Origin: Hirudinaria manillensis
Lineage: Eukaryota; Annelida; Clitellata; Hirudinida; Hirudinidae
Direction: 5' to 3'
DNA: 64,000 nucleotides
Assembly (NCBI GenBank): GCA_034509925.1
Contig: CM067526.1
Span: 9,751,629-9,815,628, forward strand
Position numbers and translations under genes: made by a program. Below, in pieces: positions 1 to 13,109 of this stretch. The notes under the pieces are model-generated. The model was not told the origin of the DNA and did not search any database. It worked only from the letters and a program-made list of their open reading frames with translations. Position 1 is the first letter of the stretch, and every line of letters starts with the position of its first letter.

Positions 1-147
1 ATTGCCGATGACGAAAATGTCTGGAGAGTATTGCCTGAGGTTGGAAGGACAAATATCTACTCATCGATTGCAAAACATCAATCCATTGAAACTGATGGAT
101 CGTGCCAGCCGAGAATCAAAATGAATGCTGATCAACTCCTTCTCTGA
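1..147 (+). CDS. possible C-terminal exon of a gene entering from the left
   Basis: Frame 1 is open from the first base to TGA at 145-147, giving 48 residues that end KMNADQLLL. The segment is less AT-rich than the DNA that follows and has a protein-like composition (Trp, Cys, Pro and charged residues). It has no start codon, so it would be the 3' end of an exon that begins outside the window. I do not recognise the family. A 48-codon open stretch can occur by chance, so this is tentative. Confidence 0.35.
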   Translation: MADDENVWRVLPEVGRTNIYSSIAKHQSIETDGSCQPRIKMNADQLLL

Positions 148-3100
148 CATTTTCCACGCCATTCATTACCTCCTTTTCCAAAAGTTTACGACTTTTATTC
201 CTGTAATTAGAACTAAATATTTTTTAATTATTTCATAACAATAACTCATCTCCTCTAACATGTCCATGTCCTTATGGGAACACAGGTTTATTAAACGATA
301 TTTTGTTGAATTGTTAAATTAGAGATTTACAAATCTTTTTTTTTTGCGATGCAAAATAAATTAACGTATTTTGATATGAAATTTGAATGTTTTGAATCAA
401 AAATATTTTTAATATGAATGCATGAAATATAAAGGAAAGAATGAAACAGAAAACAGATGCTTGAAACCTATTGACCTCAGATATATTCAGATGGATATAT
501 TTCGCCATAATTTCACAATAAATACAAAAATGTAGACTAAATATATAATTAATTGCCTGACTTGTGGGGATTAAAGAGAAAAAATGTGATATTAATGTTT
601 GATTAATTATATTTCGTGACTTCTCTGAAGCCTTGTGAGATTGATGAGACATTTTACATTTTCGTCGAATTTGTAAACAAATGCAGAAAATAATTTCAAC
701 GTATATTGTATATAGTATCATGCAATCAGTTCAAATGTTTTCTTGATTCAGTAAAATCAACAACTTGTCTAACTTAAACAAACCTTAAACCTGCTCTTCT
801 CGTTTCGAAAATGTACACAGAAACGCTTTTTTTCAATCGTGATTGGTTTTTCTGTGCCATTTGTCACCCAGTGTCACTTAGTGCCATTTGTCATAGAGCA
901 ACACAGGAAACACTGACCTTCAAGATGCAACTTTAAATTTTTTAAATAAAATATTTTTACCTAAAAAAGAAAAGGGGAGCAAGAAATGTTGTTCATTTAA
1001 ATTGCAAACCAACCTTGCAAAGGTCATAAACTCTTGGAAAACCATTTCCGGATGGAACGCCTTTAATCCTACACCTTCTGTCCTTCTGCTGGTGATCGAG
1101 TAAAAAAAAAAGAAGCGAAAATGAAGCGACTGCGAACAATGGAAAGCCATCAGATGTGATTACAACAGGAACAAATTGAAATTCACGTCACAAACCAGAA
1201 ACCAGGAGCAGATATTTGGAGCGAAAAAGGAAAGTATTTGGCCATAAAGCTGGCAGGGAGTAACAAGTCCTCGTTGAATGTGACATGGAAAACTCATTTA
1301 ATATTCAGGACAACATTTCTTCCAAACCACTGACCAAGAATGATCCCAATTTGCCTCTAATTGCCTTCAGATCGAACATATAAAATACTTTTGCTTCTTT
1401 TTCATCAATTTTAATCTTTTTTTTTGTTTAAATATTTAATTTTATAATTGCTTTAAATGTCTGTTCAAAAGATCAGAATGTTATTGCAGTAAATATTAAT
1501 TATTGGTAATAACAACAATTATTACCATAATATTCGTGTCGTGCTATTTTTATTTTTCTTACTTAAGAAGGTTAGAATATATCGCAACAAATTATCACTT
1601 AAGCCATTCCATTGTTTCACAAAATAATAATTTTAGAAATGTTTTTGATGAAATATACACTCATTGCTTGTAGCTTTGTTATTAGGCTCACTTACTGTCA
1701 AATGAAAGGCATCGTCTCTGTGTTTTAATCCTTGTATAAGGGTGTACAATTGTTTGGTGATGTGTTATTATTTCACTCGTTCAATCATAATCTGTCCTAT
1801 TTTGAAAATCTTTTCACGAAATAGTAATACATTGCTATTTCGGTTCACGCGACTTTAAAATTACTTAAATTTACCTTAAAATACCGAAAATTATTTTGAA
1901 ATTACTTAAAATATTATCTCCGATCCCAAAATCTGTCCGCCATTTCTTCAAAAATGAACGTTATGTCCTGGACTCATGTTTTATCTTGGCAACTTCCGCT
2001 CACGCACAGCTATTAACTCTGAATTAATTTCAAATTTTCTTTAAAAAAAAAGTGCTAAAAGTTATTTAGAACAACATTTAAAAAAAGGTTGCGCCAATGT
2101 AACCAATGTTTGGATCAATCTTTTCTTTCATTTGGCTCCACAATGTCCAAAGTAGTTTGGATTTATCTTTATTCAGTCTTTGAAACAGTCTGAAATGCCT
2201 CTGAAATATAAGGTTTTTGTTTTAATTTGTGATGAGTTTTTGATAGATTACGAATAATTTAATTGGAAATTAATTTAATTAGCACGAACGTCATCATGAT
2301 TGTAATATCATGGATGCAACATCTTGGTTGCAACACCATGGATGTCACAAGCTCATGAATGTCATTCTATCATCAATATGAACATGACCACGATGATGTT
2401 TTTAAAAAGCTAATATAGTAAACATCACAACATCAAAGGCCATAAAAATGTCGCGATTGAAAGAGTTAATCAACAGAATGATAGTTTGAGAGGGAGATTG
2501 ATTCACCCAATTCGTCTCCATACTTGATGGATGGCAGAAGATGAACTCATTTTGTTCGAAGCAAATGTTTCTTTGTGAACGTTTGCATCCTTCCTTCTGC
2601 TAATCCTTTAGCACATTTGGCATAATCTCATTCTGAACATAAAAACAATTTAACTTTAAAATTCGTCAAAAACCGCACGCAACAGAAGCAGCTAGCAGAC
2701 CAGAGCTCTTTGGAATTTCAATCACGTGTTGATTATGATATTGATGTTGATGATGCATGACTCACCTTTGGAAGGTTTAAAGTGATTCAGGTCAACCAAA
2801 TGCCAATCGTTATTTTAATACCTAATTCGTAATAAATCATATAGTTTTATCTATTCATATATTCGTTAACGTCGTCTTTGTTCACCCAAGAAAGTACTGA
2901 CAAACATATAATGATAAAAAAAGTATGGTTAAATTAAATATTTCATAATTTACCAAATTTCTATCCAATTATGTTTGGAAATAAACACTAAAGGTTTTTG
3001 AACCGTTAAAAAGTCATATTCGGCAGTTTAGTTCACTTCAATTGTATTTTCTTCATTGGTGTTTGTTTCTTCCAAGTTCCTATTTTATTCTTTGCTTTGA

Positions 3101-3472
3101 GTGACATTCCTCCTGGCTTCTGGAGTCTTTCCAACTCGGAGGTCGGTTGTCGGGTTGAGGCGTTTTATGGGGTTTGTGCCCCCAAATGCACGCAACCAGT
3201 AATTGCCAACGACTTCTGTAATTTCAAACCTCCACAGCTTGTAAATATTTGAAAACGGAGTTTTAAACACGATTTTCCTTGTAAATAACAGAAAATTGCG
3301 AAGGATAAAAGTTTTTATTTTTTAAATTCGAATAACTTGAGATGCTATGCTAGATTTTTAGAAGTTTATGTCATCGATCAAATATTTCGACTTTTTGAAT
3401 TCAACCTTCGAGCAGAAATACGAAAATAAATGGATTTTTAAGTCTAACTCACTAAGTGTGCAAACGTTGCTA
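148..3472. other. AT-rich intergenic DNA, no gene seen
   Basis: I see no convincing coding exon here. Reading frames are short, low-complexity and AT-biased. A 61-codon minus-strand frame near 3085-3270 is less AT-rich than its surroundings, but I do not recognise it and it has no obvious splice partners. Confidence 0.6.
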
Positions 3473-3639
3473 AAAATTATATTATATTATATTATATTAT
3501 ATTATATTATATTATATTATATTATATTATATTATATTATATTATATTATATTATATTATATTATATTATATTATATTATATTATATTATATTATATTAT
3601 ATTATATTGTATTATATTATATTATATTATATTATATTA
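3473..3639. repeat. (TTATA)n pentanucleotide microsatellite, left copy
   Basis: About 33 near-perfect copies of a TTATA/TATTA pentamer. One variant unit (TTGTA, 3607-3611) is followed by five perfect units and then a unique 17-mer at 3640-3656. The same arrangement recurs at 6146-6195 on the other side of the retroelement. Confidence 0.95.
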
Positions 3640-3659
3640 CATAGAGTCTGAAAAAGTAC

Positions 3660-4800
3660 ATCGACACAGCAGTTCAAAAGGGAGGCATCCCAGGTGTGCC
3701 GGGGTGCATCGAGCACACCGCAATGATATGGGAGGCGATCCAGAACGCAAAAAGGAACCAACTCAGTCTACACGTCGTGTGGCTCGACCTGGCCAACGCC
3801 TATGGATCGGTGCCCCATCAACTCCTCTGGAAGACGTTAGAGATCCACCATGTTCCTGGAACGGTGATTGAGGTACTCAAGGAATACTTCAACGGTTTCG
3901 TGATGCGTTTTTCCACAAAAGATTGCACCACGTGTTGGATCCCTCTGCAGATCGGCATAGCCATGGGATGTGCCATTTCTCCATCGCTGTTTGTGCTTGC
4001 CATTCAAGTCGTTCTAAATGCAGTAGGAGCTGAGATCCCCGAGATGCGTTTGGGTAAAGGGGTGTTTATGCCTTCAGTAAAGGTTTTCATGGACGACACC
4101 ACCATCGTTCTAAACAGGCAGCAGATTGTCCAAAGAGCCCTTGACAAGCTCAATGATCTACTCCAATGGTGTCGCATGGCTCTGAAGCCCGCAAAATCCC
4201 GGAGTCTTTCTCTCACAAGAGGGAGAGTTCGCAGCGACGTGTGCTTCACCGCCGGAGGACAACGCATTCCGACGGTCTCAGAAGAGCCAGTAAAGAGCTT
4301 GGGAAGAGTTTTTGACGTGTCCCTCCGCGACAAAAACCAGGAGGCAGCCACTGTCAGTAGGATGACCGACGGTCTGAGAGCGATTGCAGAATCGCCGCTA
4401 CAGGGCAGATTCAAAGTCTGGCTCCTGCAGTTCGTCCTGCTACCAAGACTGCTGTGGCCATTGACCATCTACGAAATAGGCCTGCAGTCGGTAGAAGAGA
4501 TGGAAAGGAAAATAAATCGGTGTACGAGGAAATGGTTCGGGTTGCCGCCTTCGCTATCGTCGATCGCCCTGTACAGCAGAAGCACACGGTTGAGGCTGCC
4601 CCTCAGATCCATCGTTGAAGAATATAAAATTAGCAAAATCAGAACTCAATGGTCGCTCAACAACTCCAGTGACAGCAGGGTCCGCGACGTCATGCCGCAA
4701 CTCCGCTCAGGAAGGAAATTCAGAGCCCAGGAAGAAATTGAGGAATCCGAGGCAATCCTAGCCTTCGAGGAGAAAAGAGGACCCGTGCAGGTAGACCGCC
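3660..4800 (+). pseudogene. retrotransposon reverse transcriptase fragment
   Basis: Open frame beginning in mid-domain with AVQKGGIPGVPGC just before motif A, then RT motifs A to C and a thumb-like region. It lacks a native start. Homologous content passes to another frame around 4770-4830, although this frame stays open to 5114 as out-of-frame sequence. It is a remnant of the element described for 3657-6117. Confidence 0.85.
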
Positions 4801-5745
4801 ATGGAGTCGGATGGAACCATTTTCCAAGATGGTCCACAGCGAATGTGGACAAAAGCCGCCATGATAATCCAAGAGAGAAGGCGAGAGATGGAGACCGAAA
4901 GGATTGCGCTGGCAGTGCAGCAAAGCCAGCAAGGACAGTGGACAACCTGGGAAGACGTCATCCAAAGATCCATCACATGGAAAGACATTTGGAAAAAGTC
5001 TCCCCTCCGCTTGGCATTCCTCATAAGGTCGGTCTACGACGTGCTCCCTTCCGGGTCCAACTTACAGAAGTGGGGGATGGTTCAAGACGCCAGCTGCGAG
5101 CTCTGCGGAGGTGAACAGTCACTCCGGCACGTGCTCTCATCATGCACGTACGCCCTTGCTCACGGTCGCTACACTTGGCGACATAACCAAGTCCTGCAGG
5201 TCGTGGTCGAGGCGGCTAAGACGGCATGCTCCCAGGCAAATGCCCGAGAAATCGCGGCACCAAGAAGAATGTACTTCTTAAGAGAGGGCTCAACACAGCA
5301 CCGCAAAAGGAACATGGCCCAAATGAGGGACTTGCTGTCCACAGCCAAAGACTGGACAGTTGCGGCAGACCTGCAGGGAGAAAGGCACTACCACCAGGTG
5401 ATACAAGAGAGCGGCAAGCGGCCTGATCTGGTGCTGGCGTCGGCAGCAACCGATTCCGTCATTATCGTAGAGCTGACGGTCCCATGGGAGGACCGAATTG
5501 ATGTCAGCAATGCTCTGAAGAGCGACCGTTATGAAGAGCTGAGGATGGATTTAGAGGGGAAAGGTTATAGCGCCCGTGTGTTACCAATAGAAGTCGGAGC
5601 GAGAGGGCTGGTAGGCAAGTCTACATACGCCTTTCTCAGGAAGATAGGCCTTTCAAACAGGCAAACAAAACAGTTCGTCCAGAAAATAGCCGAGTCCGCA
5701 GAATCGGCTTCTCACTGGATCTGGACAACGAAGGACCGAAGGTAA
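4801..5745 (+). pseudogene. retrotransposon C-terminal zinc knuckle and restriction-like endonuclease
   Basis: About 314 residues. In order: a WTTWEDVI linker motif, a CCHC knuckle (CELCGG...RHVLSSC), an RPD...VELTVPWEDR nuclease core with the PD and distal E positions intact, and a helical tail. In this family the nuclease nicks the target for target-primed reverse transcription. This frame follows a frameshift relative to the RT, so it is not translated as part of an intact protein. Confidence 0.85.
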
Positions 5746-6117
5746 GCCTCAGACACGGCGAGGCTAGTCGTCCCTGTCCACTCCACCAAAACAGGGACTC
5801 CAGTGTAAGACCAGGAAAGAGACACCCCGGACGGCATTCACACCAAAGTGATATAAGAAGTGCCGTAACGGCTACTTTGACGGTTTTTTCGGACGGCGGA
5901 GCCCTCGCGGAATTTTTCGTAAAATGGCGGTGCGAGTATTGTTTGTTTGTCGGAAGTCGTTGTCTGGTTATCGGAAGAAAGTATCTGGCAGGGACATCCG
6001 CTTGATCAACGGATGCGGCCCAGCCCCCGAGAGTGTCAGGATTCAGGGCCGAAACACTTGTAGAAGGGGCCATTCCTCTGAAGATCCCTGTCAGAACGCT
6101 CGTTCAAGAGTTTCTAT

Positions 6118-6195
6118 TAATAATATTATATTATATTATATTATATTGTATTATATTATATTATATTATATTATATTACATAGAGTCTGAAAAAG
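6118..6195. repeat. (TTATA)n microsatellite plus 17-bp unique tag, right copy
   Basis: The right flank of the retroelement. It carries the same TTGTA variant unit, the same five perfect TTATA units and the same 17-mer (6179-6195) as the left flank at 3607-3656. The two 50-bp blocks look identical by eye, which indicates duplication of the target on insertion. Host DNA resumes at 6196. Confidence 0.9.
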
Positions 6196-6409
6196 ATCTC
6201 CCGCAACTTCTCGAACCAAGGATTGCAAATACCATCATCATCGTCATCAACATCCACGTAGCATGACGTACGTGTCTAATTTGATTTCGAAGGTGGTCCC
6301 GAGTGTGGCAAACAGAGGACTTCGGATGAAACTGCACCACCACCACCTATCCCCACACCCCTGACGATGACTTTCTTCCTTCCGCGTCAGTAATTTCATT
6401 GCATCGCTC

Positions 6410-6536
6410 TGTGTTCTCCTCCTCTCCATCCTTTTTGTCCTCTTCATCCTCCTCCTCCTCTTCCTCTTCATCCTTCTCTTCCTCTTCTTCCTTCTCCTCC
6501 TCTTCTTCTTCCTCCTCCTCCTCTTCCTCTTCCTAT
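6410..6536. repeat. pyrimidine-rich CTCCTCTTC tract
   Basis: An almost pure polypyrimidine tract of CTC, CTT and CCT triplets on the plus strand. On the minus strand it translates as Arg/Lys runs, which explains the basic reading frames there. Polypurine-polypyrimidine tracts like this can form triplex DNA. No gene is supported. Confidence 0.85.
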
Positions 6537-7527
6537 CCTCCGTTCCTTGGTTGATTCGAATGAATCTCCTCTCGCGAGACAAGTGAGCTTAATACCAACG
6601 TGGACTTTAAGTGAAACGACATTAAAAATGCATCCAGAAATAAATTTAGAAGTAAAATACAAAAATACAAAATAAGTCCTTGTTTAGTAAGACAAAAGCA
6701 TTAAGCAAAATTTGAATGTAGCAGTTCAAGTTCTTTACGTTTCCATGCACAGAATGCTGTTGCTTTGCAGAAAGTGATTGATTCCATTTAATTCATTTAT
6801 TCATTTAATTCAATTCATTTAATTCATTCATTCAATTTCTTTCAATTACAAAAGAAGCAACGCGTTGAAATCATTCCAAAATTATGGCACATCATGTTAA
6901 TGTAAATTTCTATATTAAAATTAGTCAGGATCTCACAACGGAGATATTCCAATAATAATAGCGAAAATTATTTTACGGCAGAATATGCCGATGCTTATTG
7001 TTTTATATTATTTATTCTTGTCCGTTTCATTTGAAATTCTTGCAAGAATTCGGCGCCTCGAGGGAACATCAAATAAAATTTAAACTCAGCTTGCAGAAAA
7101 GAATCGAAAAAACGTGAGTTTATTCTGCTGATAAATTCCTTCTCGTGGCTCGTATTCGAAGAACGTTCGAACAGATATGAAACTTTTTTGTGTCGTTTAA
7201 ATTGATGCAATTAATATTTTATTTATTATTTATAAAAATTCAATGATTATATTTTATAAAATGTATCCAAAAATAAATTTAAACAAAACAAATCCAAAAC
7301 ATTGGCGTCGTGTGAGACAGTGAATTGGAATGGACTGTGACAGGAGCAGAGTAATACCCCTCGTCAAATAATGGTCAACGAACAGAAAGTGAAAGGTCTT
7401 TCCTGGCACACAGAGCCCGTGCCGAAACAAATTTTCTGGAATTTGGATGGAGACGATGGAGGATTGCATTAAAAGCGGCAAACATGGAACTCACGTAATG
7501 TAAGGTAATGAAATGATCATCCGCTGA

Positions 7528-7833
<306 letters not shown>

Positions 7834-8102
7834 CAAGCAGCGATGATCCACGCAGTCATGAGATCATCATCAGGACAGACGACAACAGTAACAACAACAA
7901 CATCATCGGACAACAATGCAATGAAGTTGTATCCAGTAACTTCATTCTTGCCTCTAATCTTGCGAATGATTCGTATTTTCTTTATGAAATTGCTGCCAGA
8001 TAGGCACACGATGATGGTGGAGTTGATGATGATCATGGTGATACTCAAAGTTTTAATGGCGGTTGTAATGGCGATGGGCTGTCCTTTTGGTCTTAGTATT
8101 TG

Positions 8103-8200
8103 TTGATGATGATGACAATAAAGATGACAACAATGACGACGATGATGACTCTTAATGATGATGACGATGACGACGACGATGATGATGACGATGACGATGG
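8103..8200. repeat. imperfect GAT/GAC array
   Basis: A degenerate relative of the array at 7528-7833, with GATGAC, GACAAC and GACGAC units, ending near a CTCGAG site. No gene is supported. Confidence 0.8.
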
Positions 8201-8754
8201 CTCGAGCCAAGTATGTGTCCTTCTAAAACAACGTGTGAGTGGAGTGGCGATGAAACGTTGTGAAATGCAAATTGATGGCGGGTTGTCTTTCTGCTGAAAT
8301 TTGTCAGAAAAATATGCAACAATAAGTTGGAATAATTTAACGTTTAGAATAATTCATGGCCATCATTCTCTGGAAAATGTCAGAAATTATTTACGTTATT
8401 TGTGTCAAACGAACTTTCAGGACAAAACAAGATGTTTTTTTGGGGCTCAAAACTTGACGGTTATGAATAATGCAATATTATAAATAAAAACATCATACTA
8501 TTATTATGATATATATATTATTAATAACAATATGTTATTAATATAATAATATTCTAAAAATATGTTATTAGAATTATTATGTTAATTATGTTTGGTTTCA
8601 ATATTAATTTGGAAAATTGATGTATTCTGGCAATTAATTGAATTTAAACATTTTTAACTTGGAAAACAAATTGAGATGAATGGGAGTGGCTTAGAAATTG
8701 TAATTTAGTGTCGTCATCGATCTCTTCCAATGTACGCGACTCTATCATCCATTT

Positions 8755-8780
8755 TCCATCCATCCATCCATCCATCCATT
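8755..8780. repeat. (CATC)n microsatellite
   Basis: A short run of about six CATC units. Confidence 0.8.
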
Positions 8781-8939
8781 CCTTTGGCCGACAATCCATA
8801 TAATCCTTGATTCACCTTATAAACCCAAGCATGCATCATCCCTTTGAATCTTTCTGAAAAGTTTATCTGTTTTAATAATAAAAAAAGTTAACAATTGTTA
8901 TTATTATTATCTGTTTATTATTATTATTATTATTATACA

Positions 8940-9180
8940 CATTTTTCCTGCTTCTTCTCGGTCTCACAGCCGGTGATGAATGAATGCTGAGCACTACCAG
9001 TGCTCTCAGCAATTCATCCAAGAACTTTCCGAAGAATGTGGGCAGTGCCCAGTAAGGAGATCTTCTGAATCTCCGAAGTCTTTGGTCGTCCTGGTATCAA
9101 CTCTACATACTTTGTAAAGTCTTTTCTTAGCGTTCCGAGCGCTCCTACAATTACCGGAACGACTTTAGACTTCACGTTCC
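8940..9180 (-). mobile_element. C-terminal fragment of a second retroelement between TTA arrays
   Basis: The minus-strand translation contains VVPVIVGALGTLRKDF and, about 20 residues on, KISLLGTAHILRKVLG. I recognise this as a recurrent C-terminal motif of invertebrate non-LTR retroelement proteins. An in-frame stop follows soon after. The fragment is bounded by TTA arrays on both sides (about 8903-8937 and 9184-9325), so like the 3.6-6.1 kb element it sits within an A/T microsatellite. The clade is not certain. Confidence 0.6.
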
Positions 9181-9182
9181 AC

Positions 9183-9183
<1 letters not shown>

Positions 9184-9234
<51 letters not shown>

Positions 9235-9262
9235 ATTATTATTATTATTATAATTATTATTA

Positions 9263-9324
<62 letters not shown>

Positions 9325-9325
9325 A
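9184..9325. repeat. (TTA)n trinucleotide array
   Basis: About 47 TTA units with a few ATA and TCA variants. A shorter array of the same unit lies at about 8903-8937 beyond the retroelement fragment. The poly-Ile reading frame across it is an artefact. Confidence 0.95.
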
Positions 9326-11605
9326 GTTTATATTTTATGAAAATATTCATTGAAAATTTATTGCCAGACCAAAAGAGGTCTGAAGGGACGAAATGATCCG
9401 ACATTGAATTGCAATTGACTTTGGTTTGCCTTAAATAAAATTTAAAATATTTTAAAATAATTCTGTTTTAAGTGTTTGAAATTCCATTAAATAATCATTA
9501 TTTGAAATATAATTGTTTAAATAATCATTTAATTAAAATTATTCTTAAAAATTAAAAATGAACTTTTTTACATTTTAAATTCTTAAATTCTTAAATACCA
9601 TTGAAACGTCACTTAAGGCAAAATACAAAGTTCATAGAATTCCGTAAATGCTTCGAATTTTTAAACATTTTTCATTGAAAATCATGCTTGATCTTTTGCT
9701 TTGATTGGTTCCAACTCTTTGACTTTCATTCATTGTGTTTTAAGGCAGTTTTTGTGATCAGTAAGTTATTTGGCTATGGATTGGCAGAAGAGACATAGGC
9801 TTCTGTTTGAAAATAATAGGGAAGTGATTGCAAGTTTTGAAAGGTTTAATTCAATTTCTGTGATTTCCTAATATATTTTTCATGAAATATGTTTGTATTG
9901 ACTTTGTAATGATTTGTTTGGCGTTTTTTTCCCAATAGTTTAATATAGACACCTGAGAAAAGGGACAACGTTCCCATAGGGACACTTTTTCGTGCAAAGT
10001 ACACCTGTCCCTAAAGACAGGTTTTACTGTATTTATAAATTATTTCATAAAATCAAAGAAGAATCCCATATTCCATAAAGAAAGCGAGGTTTTTGAAGGC
10101 AAGTACATTAATACTATTATTATGTAATGTACTAAATAAAATAATAATAATAAATAAAACAATAATATGATAACAATATGATATAACATATAAAATAATA
10201 ATATGATAATAATATAATATAATAAATACAATATAATATGATACTATTTATATAATATAGTAAATACAATATTTTTGCAAAGAAATAACAGACACCGTTC
10301 AATATGTTGGGATGAAAATAAATAATTTAAAAAATAAATTATTAATTTGATCGTGATGACACTAATAGTGTCAAATAGAAATAAGATTTTTTCCAGTCTT
10401 AAGCAACAATTTAGTCTTAAGTTTTTTAATAATTTATTTAATTATTTATTTATTAGAAATCAATAAATATTTATTACAAATGTTTCTAAAGATAACTTAC
10501 TTTTCTCGAGCAGTTTTCCCCCTTTCTTACGATTTTCAAGTTGTCGTGAAAGCTTGTCACAGGCAGGATGTGTTTAAAATTTTATCAGTTGCAAAGAATT
10601 TTAAATTTTAAACAGATTTCATTAATAAATATTAAAAGTCACTCGTTCACGAGTAAACAAAGTCATACAAAGTCATACAATGACATACAAAGTCATACAA
10701 TGACATACAATGTCATACAAAGTCATACAATATCAAGCATTTCGGCATATTTTCCTTCTTAAACAACATGGTGCGTGTCCATCAGTTTCAATAAAAAAAA
10801 AGTTAATTTTGAATTAAACAATCGTTTTTAAGTGAGGTAAATTCTTGGATGCAAAATGCATTTGATTAAATTTCGAAGGATTTTATTGGAATTTGTGAGT
10901 AGAAAGTGCAATTTTCTATTTGATAAGATTTCCTTTTATGACTTAAGAGGTAAATAAGTATTGATGATGATATAAATATTTATAATATTATAAATTTATT
11001 ACGATTATTATATTCGTTATTTCACCATTTGACATTTGATATTCAAATCACAGTTGATGGAATGCCATCGACAGCGAAAGAAGGATGGATTGATGGATTG
11101 ATGGACGGAAGAGTAAGGCAGAGTTTAAAGGGGGTTTGTCACGGAGACTTCAAGACGTGATCTCATTCTGCATTCTCTGCTGAAATTTCAGCACAAATTT
11201 CACATAGGAATCATAAATATTCATCGGCTTTATTAACAAGGACATGAATACGAATGTCCATCTCGTTCTTTACAAATTTATGTTTTACTTTTGCTCACCT
11301 TTTAAACGTTTTGTTTTTTTGTTGTTTTTTTTTTTAAAGATTTATGCCTTATTTTCCGCCGGAAAGCGCCTTCTTGAAATTGTTTGAAAACAGAAACACT
11401 TCAAGATCAAGAAATGTTAAAAGCAATTATTTTTTTAAATTTGCGACATTTTATTGAAAGCGATATTCGTTTTAATTACGTGAAACATTATCGAATTTCC
11501 AATCGAAAATCTTTTAGTGATTTCGTCAAATAAAGAATAATTTATAAATTGCATTACTTTTTAATTTATATTTTCGCATAATTTATAATATAATCAAATG
11601 TTACG
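9326..11605. other. AT-rich intergenic DNA, no gene seen
   Basis: AT-rich sequence with ATAATA-type low complexity at about 10090-10265 and a short tandem array at about 10650-10735. I see no supported coding exon. Confidence 0.6.
10650..10735. repeat. 10-bp tandem array of CAAAGTCATA / CAATGACATA
   Basis: About eight units of a decamer alternating between two variants. Confidence 0.8.
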
Positions 11606-11610
11606 TTGCG

Positions 11611-12065
<455 letters not shown>

Positions 12066-13109
12066 GCTTGTCAACACCAGCTTTGATGATATTAAAAGTA
12101 ACTAGAAAAATGATTTATAAATTGATAAATTTGGAATAAAATTCTGCAAAGGGTTAATTAATAATTAAGACGGGTTTAGAAAATTAATGAATTTATTTTG
12201 AAATATTCTTTCGTGAGCAGGAAGATAATTTCCATGTAATGCAACTCGCAAAATAAACATCAGTTGGATTTTTGCCGATTTATTGGCGATTGCCAATATT
12301 AGCTCGGATGATATTAAAAATAAATATAATTGAAAGTTAAATCAATCACTTAATTATGATTATTTGTAATTTTATTTTCAACAATCGTCATTTACAATAG
12401 TGAGGTTACAGAAAGAATAATTAATTAATTGCCTTTTATAACGAATGAGTTTATAAAAGGAAATTGAATCCTCACTCCTTGGTCACGTATTTGCCAGATT
12501 AATCAATAAAAATGTTCATTAATACCATTTAATAATATTAATCAATAATATTCAATAATATTATTTAATGATACTTGTCAATAATATTGTTCAAGAACAC
12601 CATTCAATTATGCTGTTCAATACTTCTATTCACTACTAATAATAGTTAAGGAGGTGGAATTATTTTTGGAAAATTATTTTGTACCACATATATAATACAT
12701 ATATAATGATTATTATATTAATGATGGTTTGGTTATGATGGGTAAGGAGTGCGTCTACATGTCTACATGATTGTAGATAATATTATCATATCCGTTTAAT
12801 ATTATTGCTAACTATTATATGTTTTTTTTTTATTATATTTTAATAAGTCCATGAAACGTTTCGAATGAAATTTTAATTATTTTTGTTTTTTTTAATTTTG
12901 GCTGCATTGATAAGAGAAATGGACATTACCATGAAAATAATTATGGAAGAAATATTTTTTCTAAAATCTTCAAGCGGATTCCTAATTGCTGGAGGAAATT
13001 TTTTTTAATTTTCAGATTTCTCTGGAAATATAATTTTGTTTTAAATTTTAAAATTAATTTGCAGACATCTCAACAGCAATTCAATGATTTGACGTGAGCC
13101 AGCAATGCA
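12066..13109. other. AT-rich DNA upstream of the protocadherin
   Basis: No coding exon seen. A possible splice acceptor (TTTGCAG, about 13058-13064) lies 45 bp before the protocadherin ATG, so a 5' UTR intron is possible. An in-frame TGA at 13095-13097 precedes that ATG. Confidence 0.45.

Larger units (their letters stand above)
3657..6117 (+). mobile_element. 5'-truncated R2/Hero-like non-LTR retrotransposon
   Basis: The element starts inside the reverse transcriptase and runs through its 3' UTR. The frame open from about 3660 to about 4770 has RT signatures: a DLANAYGSVPH motif A, a GCAISPSLF motif B and a VFMDD catalytic motif C. The continuation is in another frame from about 4801 to 5745, so a frameshift lies near 4770-4830. 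The second part carries a C-x2-C-x7-H-x4-C knuckle (near 5096-5146) and a restriction-like endonuclease signature, RPD followed after about a dozen residues by VELTVPWE (about 5418-5490). A single C-terminal restriction-like nuclease is typical of the R2/R4/NeSL/Hero group. A roughly 370-bp 3' UTR follows. The N-terminal zinc fingers and early RT motifs are missing, so the copy is dead. Confidence 0.9.

Noticed and set aside
3368-3871. 167-aa frame through the TTATA array
   Set aside because: Mostly microsatellite translation, and its end is out of frame with the retrotransposon RT.
4004-5449. Minus-strand frames inside the retrotransposon
   Set aside because: Shadows of the RT and nuclease coding frames.
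6247-6582. Arg/Lys-rich 111-aa frame, minus strand
   Set aside because: Translation of a polypyrimidine tract; low complexity and no domain.
9165-9404. Poly-Ile frame
   Set aside because: Translation of the TTA array.
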